Source: an uncultured Pirellulales bacterium (GTDB taxonomy: Bacteria > Planctomycetota > Planctomycetia > Pirellulales > Lacipirellulaceae). From it: 15,962 bases of DNA. The stretch is from contig CAMYJY010000016.1 in assembly GCA_947258835.1 (NCBI GenBank), positions 1 through 15,962 of the forward strand. The letters run 5' to 3'. How positions within the stretch are numbered: the stretch's first letter is position 1; each line of letters starts with the position of its first letter. Below the pieces are notes generated by a model. It was not told where the DNA came from, did no database searches, and saw only the letters and a program-made list of their open reading frames with translations. The translations under genes were made by a program, and so were the position numbers. This document shows positions 13,763 to 15,962 of the stretch, piece by piece.

Positions 13763-14257
13763 TCACGCTTGGTGTTCCGCGAACACGCCCGGAGGGCAGG
13801 CATGCGGCCAGCCGCGACGCTGGTGTCGTGGAGGACGAGCATCCGTTCGCAGCATGCGATCGCCCAGCACACGCTCCGTGACCGTTGGGCTGGCTACGGT
13901 CTGAGGCACGGGCTTGGCGCAGGGAAAGGCCAACAGAGCAAACAGCGAGACCAACAGCTGCAACAGGCCTACCAAGCGCGGATCGAGGGTAGGACTGCCC
14001 AACCAACCCGGCCGGAGCCAGAGGTATTCGCCTCGTTCCCAACCATCACGCGTGCGAACCCAGGACAACGCCGCAGGCGGAGTGGCCCTGCGTCCGGGGG
14101 CCTGGGGGGCAGGCTGAGCGGAAAAACTGGCCTGCTGCCCGGGATTCAACTCGAGCGGAGATGCGGTGACCACAGCGGACGAGTGGGCCAGAAAGTTGTC
14201 TCCAGCACCCGCGCTGAACACAGACAAGATGGCCAGGATAAGCGTTAATCGATACAC
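13763..14257 (-). CDS. Small exported hypothetical protein with C-terminal membrane segment
   Basis: The product is a 164-residue protein of unknown function. The start is GTG at 14255-14257: a GGAGG site ends 6 nt upstream, and this start places a signal peptide (YRLTLILAILSVFSAGAG) at the very N-terminus, whereas the open frame extends 10 codons further without such support. A Pro/Ala/Gln-rich stretch is followed by LSWVRTRDGWERGEYLWLRP and a hydrophobic segment (about 108-122, LVGLLQLLVSLFALLAF). A short exported domain with a membrane tail is the best description. The last ~25 residues, ending GVFAEHQA, look unlike the rest and overlap a hairpin-bearing stretch (GTGTTC-CGC-GAACAC, 13772-13786), so the original C-terminus may have been replaced by repeat sequence. 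It lies upstream of the 875-residue membrane protein on the same strand. Confidence 0.55.
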   Translation of the reverse strand: MYRLTLILAILSVFSAGAGDNFLAHSSAVVTASPLELNPGQQASFSAQPAPQAPGRRATPPAALSWVRTRDGWERGEYLWLRPGWLGSPTLDPRLVGLLQLLVSLFALLAFPCAKPVPQTVASPTVTERVLGDRMLRTDARPPRHQRRGWPHACPPGVFAEHQA

Positions 14258-14263
14258 GGCATA

Positions 14264-14268
14264 CCTCC
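14264..14268 (-). promoter_or_regulatory. Shine-Dalgarno site fixing the GTG start at 14257
   Basis: GGAGG on the minus strand with a 6-nt spacer to the GTG start codon. An ATG lies within the spacer but in another frame with no long reading frame, so the GTG is preferred. Confidence 0.6.
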
Positions 14269-14435
14269 AACAATCGCGGAGAGTCAAAGCTGCGCGACTG
14301 GGTCAAGAAAAGCGACGAGGGTAGTTGTCGCAAGTGGCATACCTGGCGCGGAGAAGTGCATCGCCAGCGGCCCTTTGGAGCGAGAAAACCAGCCTTTTCA
14401 GCCGAGAAACGGCCTGGTGGCAAAGTGGCAACCCT

Positions 14436-14472
14436 GTTGCTTCCGGCCCACACCATGTGGTGTTTAAGCAAC
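14436..14472. repeat. Compound hairpin
   Basis: Outer arms GTTGCTT (14436-14442) and AAGCAAC (14466-14472) enclose an inner inverted repeat ACACCA-TG-TGGTGT. It lies roughly 180 bp upstream of the GTG start of the small exported protein. Its function is unknown; it could be a transcript hairpin or a protein-binding site. Confidence 0.4.
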
Positions 14473-14680
14473 AGCAGCCACTGCCCGGGGTCGCAGGTCC
14501 GCGGACTAGCTACATGTACGGCGCAGTGGGCTACTCCACGCGCACAGGGAGAGCAACATTTTGTGCATCCGCTGCAAGCGAAAAGACCGGAATTTTTTCC
14601 GAACCGTATTCAGAATGTTGAGGCACCGCGCCCGTGACCGCAAGCGGCAAACCTGGTTTAAAACCTGCGCACAGTCAAGC

Positions 14681-14827
14681 GCCCAACGGAAGCGGGTTAA
14701 TGTCTTCCGAGCGGTAGCTCGCATTGGTTGGCGGCACTGCCGCCCGCCCAACGGAAGCGGGTTAATGCCTTCCGAGCGGTAGCTCGCATTGGTTGGCGGC
14801 CATGCCGCCCTCGCATTGGTTGGCGGC
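14681..14827. repeat. 65-bp tandem repeat with three internal hairpins per unit
   Basis: Copies begin with GCCCAACGGAAGCGGG at 14681 and 14746, and a partial third copy (CTCGCATTGGTTGGCGGC) starts at 14810. The two full copies differ at only a few bases. Each unit has three short inverted repeats in series: CGGAAG/CTTCCG, CGAG/CTCG and GGCGGC/GCCGCC, with small loops. This conserved dyad layout suggests a dispersed intergenic element or a structured RNA rather than random sequence. Confidence 0.8.
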
Positions 14828-14922
14828 CCCCGCTGCCAGCCGAGGGCCGGCTCTGCTGCCGGCGAGTTTACCGAAAAAATCGATAGCGACTTCGGGCTGG
14901 TAAGTTCTGGTTCAAAATTTCC

Positions 14923-14952
14923 ACGCAAATTTTGAAAGGCTCAAATTTGCGT
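14923..14952. repeat. AT-rich hairpin
   Basis: Arms ACGCAAATTTTGA (14923-14935) and TCAAATTTGCGT (14941-14952) pair over 12 bp with a single bulged T and a 5-nt loop. It stands out from the GC-rich surroundings in the divergent intergenic region. Confidence 0.5.
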
Positions 14953-15256
14953 GTAGAATTAGAAGCAGAGCTCGTCCCCGGCTGGCAGCGGGGGCCGCCA
15001 GCCACTGCGAACACCGCTCGGTTCGCCGGTGGCTGACAAGATCTGCGTACGGGGGCCCTGCCAAACAAGACACGAACAAACTACCTTTTCTACAACGTCC
15101 TTTTCTTTTTCCTATAACTCCCTTTTCTCACGATCGTTTGTCTCACGCGCGGCATCTCTGCAGACCCCTTGGTCCAGGTGGTGATTTGCAACGTGTTGGC
15201 TGGCCGCGCACGGTGGCGTTCTGCGGCAGCGATCAAACGTTTTGGATGGAAGTCCC

Positions 15257-15778
15257 ATGCGTATTTCATTGCGAGAACAAATTTTTCGCGTCCGTCACGA
15301 AGCGGAAGGCTATTTGGAATTGGGCATGGCCCCACATGCCCTCCACGCACTCCGACGACGCAAGCAGATCGTCTGGCAGGACGCCCGCGGTTGTTATCTG
15401 CTCGGCGAATGCTGGCGCGAGTTACGCTGTTACCAGGAGGCGCTTCCGCCACTGCGACGGAGTCTGGAACTCATTCCCGACGATATTCATGTCCGCATGG
15501 CCTTGGCATGGTGCTACAAACGTGTGGGCCAACTGCAAGGCGCCATCGACTCCTTGGAACCGGCCGTCGATGTCGAGCCGGGCAGCGCCATCCTGCACTA
15601 CAACTTGGCCTGCTATTGGAGTTTGGCCCAGGATCGACGACAGGCCTTGCACTATTTGGCCAATGCGCTGAGCATCGATGGCAACTTTCGCGATTTTGTC
15701 CACGATGAACCGGATTTCGACCTGCTCCGCAGCGATCCCGTGTTTCGCACCATGACCGGCGGCAAAGCCGAGCGGTAG
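15257..15778 (+). CDS. TPR-repeat protein with end-of-group C-terminal motif
   Basis: This 173-residue soluble protein is built of tetratricopeptide-like helical hairpins, a protein-interaction scaffold. Recognisable TPR positions include YLLGECWRELRCYQEALPPL, MALAWCYKRVGQLQGAIDSL and LHYNLACYWSLAQDRRQALH. The last repeat runs into DFVHDEPDFDLLRSDPVF, the end-of-group motif common in planctomycete TPR proteins. No signal peptide or membrane segment is present. The ATG at 15257 is preferred, with GGAAG 4 nt upstream; a TTG five codons earlier is the alternative. It is transcribed away from the minus-strand block, so it is probably an independent unit. Its partner is unknown. Confidence 0.85.
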   Translation: MRISLREQIFRVRHEAEGYLELGMAPHALHALRRRKQIVWQDARGCYLLGECWRELRCYQEALPPLRRSLELIPDDIHVRMALAWCYKRVGQLQGAIDSLEPAVDVEPGSAILHYNLACYWSLAQDRRQALHYLANALSIDGNFRDFVHDEPDFDLLRSDPVFRTMTGGKAER

Positions 15779-15962
15779 AGCCCGCCCTAGCCTACTAGCT
15801 GAGAATTTTGAACCACGACGAAACAACGGAAACAACGTCTACCACGAAGCAACAAACGAAAAAGTTACTATTCAGCCAAATGACGCAGCCTACTCGAAAG
15901 ATCGGTCGTAAGTGCAACTGCCCCTTGAGGATATGTTTCATCCTTAGAGTCACTTCGAAGGG
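15779..15962. other. Window end without recognised gene
   Basis: After the TPR stop codon, 184 bases contain AC- and AA-rich stretches with no gene-like frame and no obvious terminator hairpin. A gene could begin beyond the edge. Confidence 0.4.

Larger units (their letters stand above)
14258..15256. other. Long divergent intergenic region with repeats
   Basis: About 1 kb between divergently transcribed genes with no convincing coding frame on either strand; the open frames present have mixed, Arg/Ser-rich composition. It holds a compound hairpin at 14436-14472, two and a third copies of a 65-bp repeat at 14681-14827, and an AT-rich hairpin at 14923-14952. A TATAAC word at 15113-15118 could serve the TPR gene as a -10 element, with no good -35 in place. 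Confidence 0.55.

Noticed and set aside
14681..14827. CRISPR array
   Set aside because: The 65-bp copies are adjacent with no unique spacers and there is no cas gene.
14325..14928. Several 90-140 residue frames in the divergent intergenic region
   Set aside because: Arg/Ser/Ala-rich composition, overlap in several frames and with repeats, no ribosome binding site or domain.

Overview
The window looks like a chromosomal segment of a planctomycete, most likely Pirellulales (a Rhodopirellula/Blastopirellula-like lineage). I infer this from protein features: a giant cadherin-like repeat protein, a PEP-CTERM tail, a membrane protein with duplicated anti-sigma-like N-terminal modules, a hpf - EIIA - HPr - EI - RNase E/G - L21 gene row, and a TPR protein with the planctomycete-type end-of-group C-terminus. 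No search was run, so the taxonomic call is inference. The DNA is moderately GC-rich, and several intergenic regions are long and full of repeats and hairpins.

Layout. Positions 1-3534 (+) hold the 3' part of a giant secreted or surface repeat protein made of 399-bp tandem repeats. It is followed, in another reading frame, by the 3' remnant of a PEP-CTERM protein gene (about 3456-3956). An intergenic region (3957-4449) carries two 20-bp dRS3-like palindromes and a 20-bp tandem array. From 4450 to 14257 every recognised gene lies on the minus strand. In transcription order these are a small signal-peptide protein, an 875-aa single-pass membrane protein, hpf, a PTS EIIA (PtsN-like), HPr, enzyme I, an RNase E/G family nuclease and ribosomal protein L21. 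A roughly 1-kb repeat-bearing spacer separates this group from a plus-strand TPR protein (15257-15778).

How the genes fit together. EI, HPr and EIIA form a complete phosphoryl relay (PEP to EI His191, to HPr His19, to EIIA His69) with no sugar permease in the window, which suggests a regulatory rather than a transport PTS. hpf next to a PtsN-like EIIA is a familiar pairing, and RNase E/G followed by L21 is another. Here the two pairs sit in one co-directional block that joins carbon/nitrogen signalling, ribosome hibernation, RNA decay and ribosome synthesis.

The most unusual signals are structural. Upstream of the 875-aa membrane protein is a 26-bp inverted repeat whose three mismatches all become G-U pairs in the sense RNA; its loop contains six GGGG tracts from a CCCCTAG heptamer array. 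A perfect 18-bp hairpin lies in the leader of the RNase E/G gene, and a hairpin of the same architecture follows enzyme I. The other notable items are the dRS3-like array and the truncated PEP-CTERM remnant.
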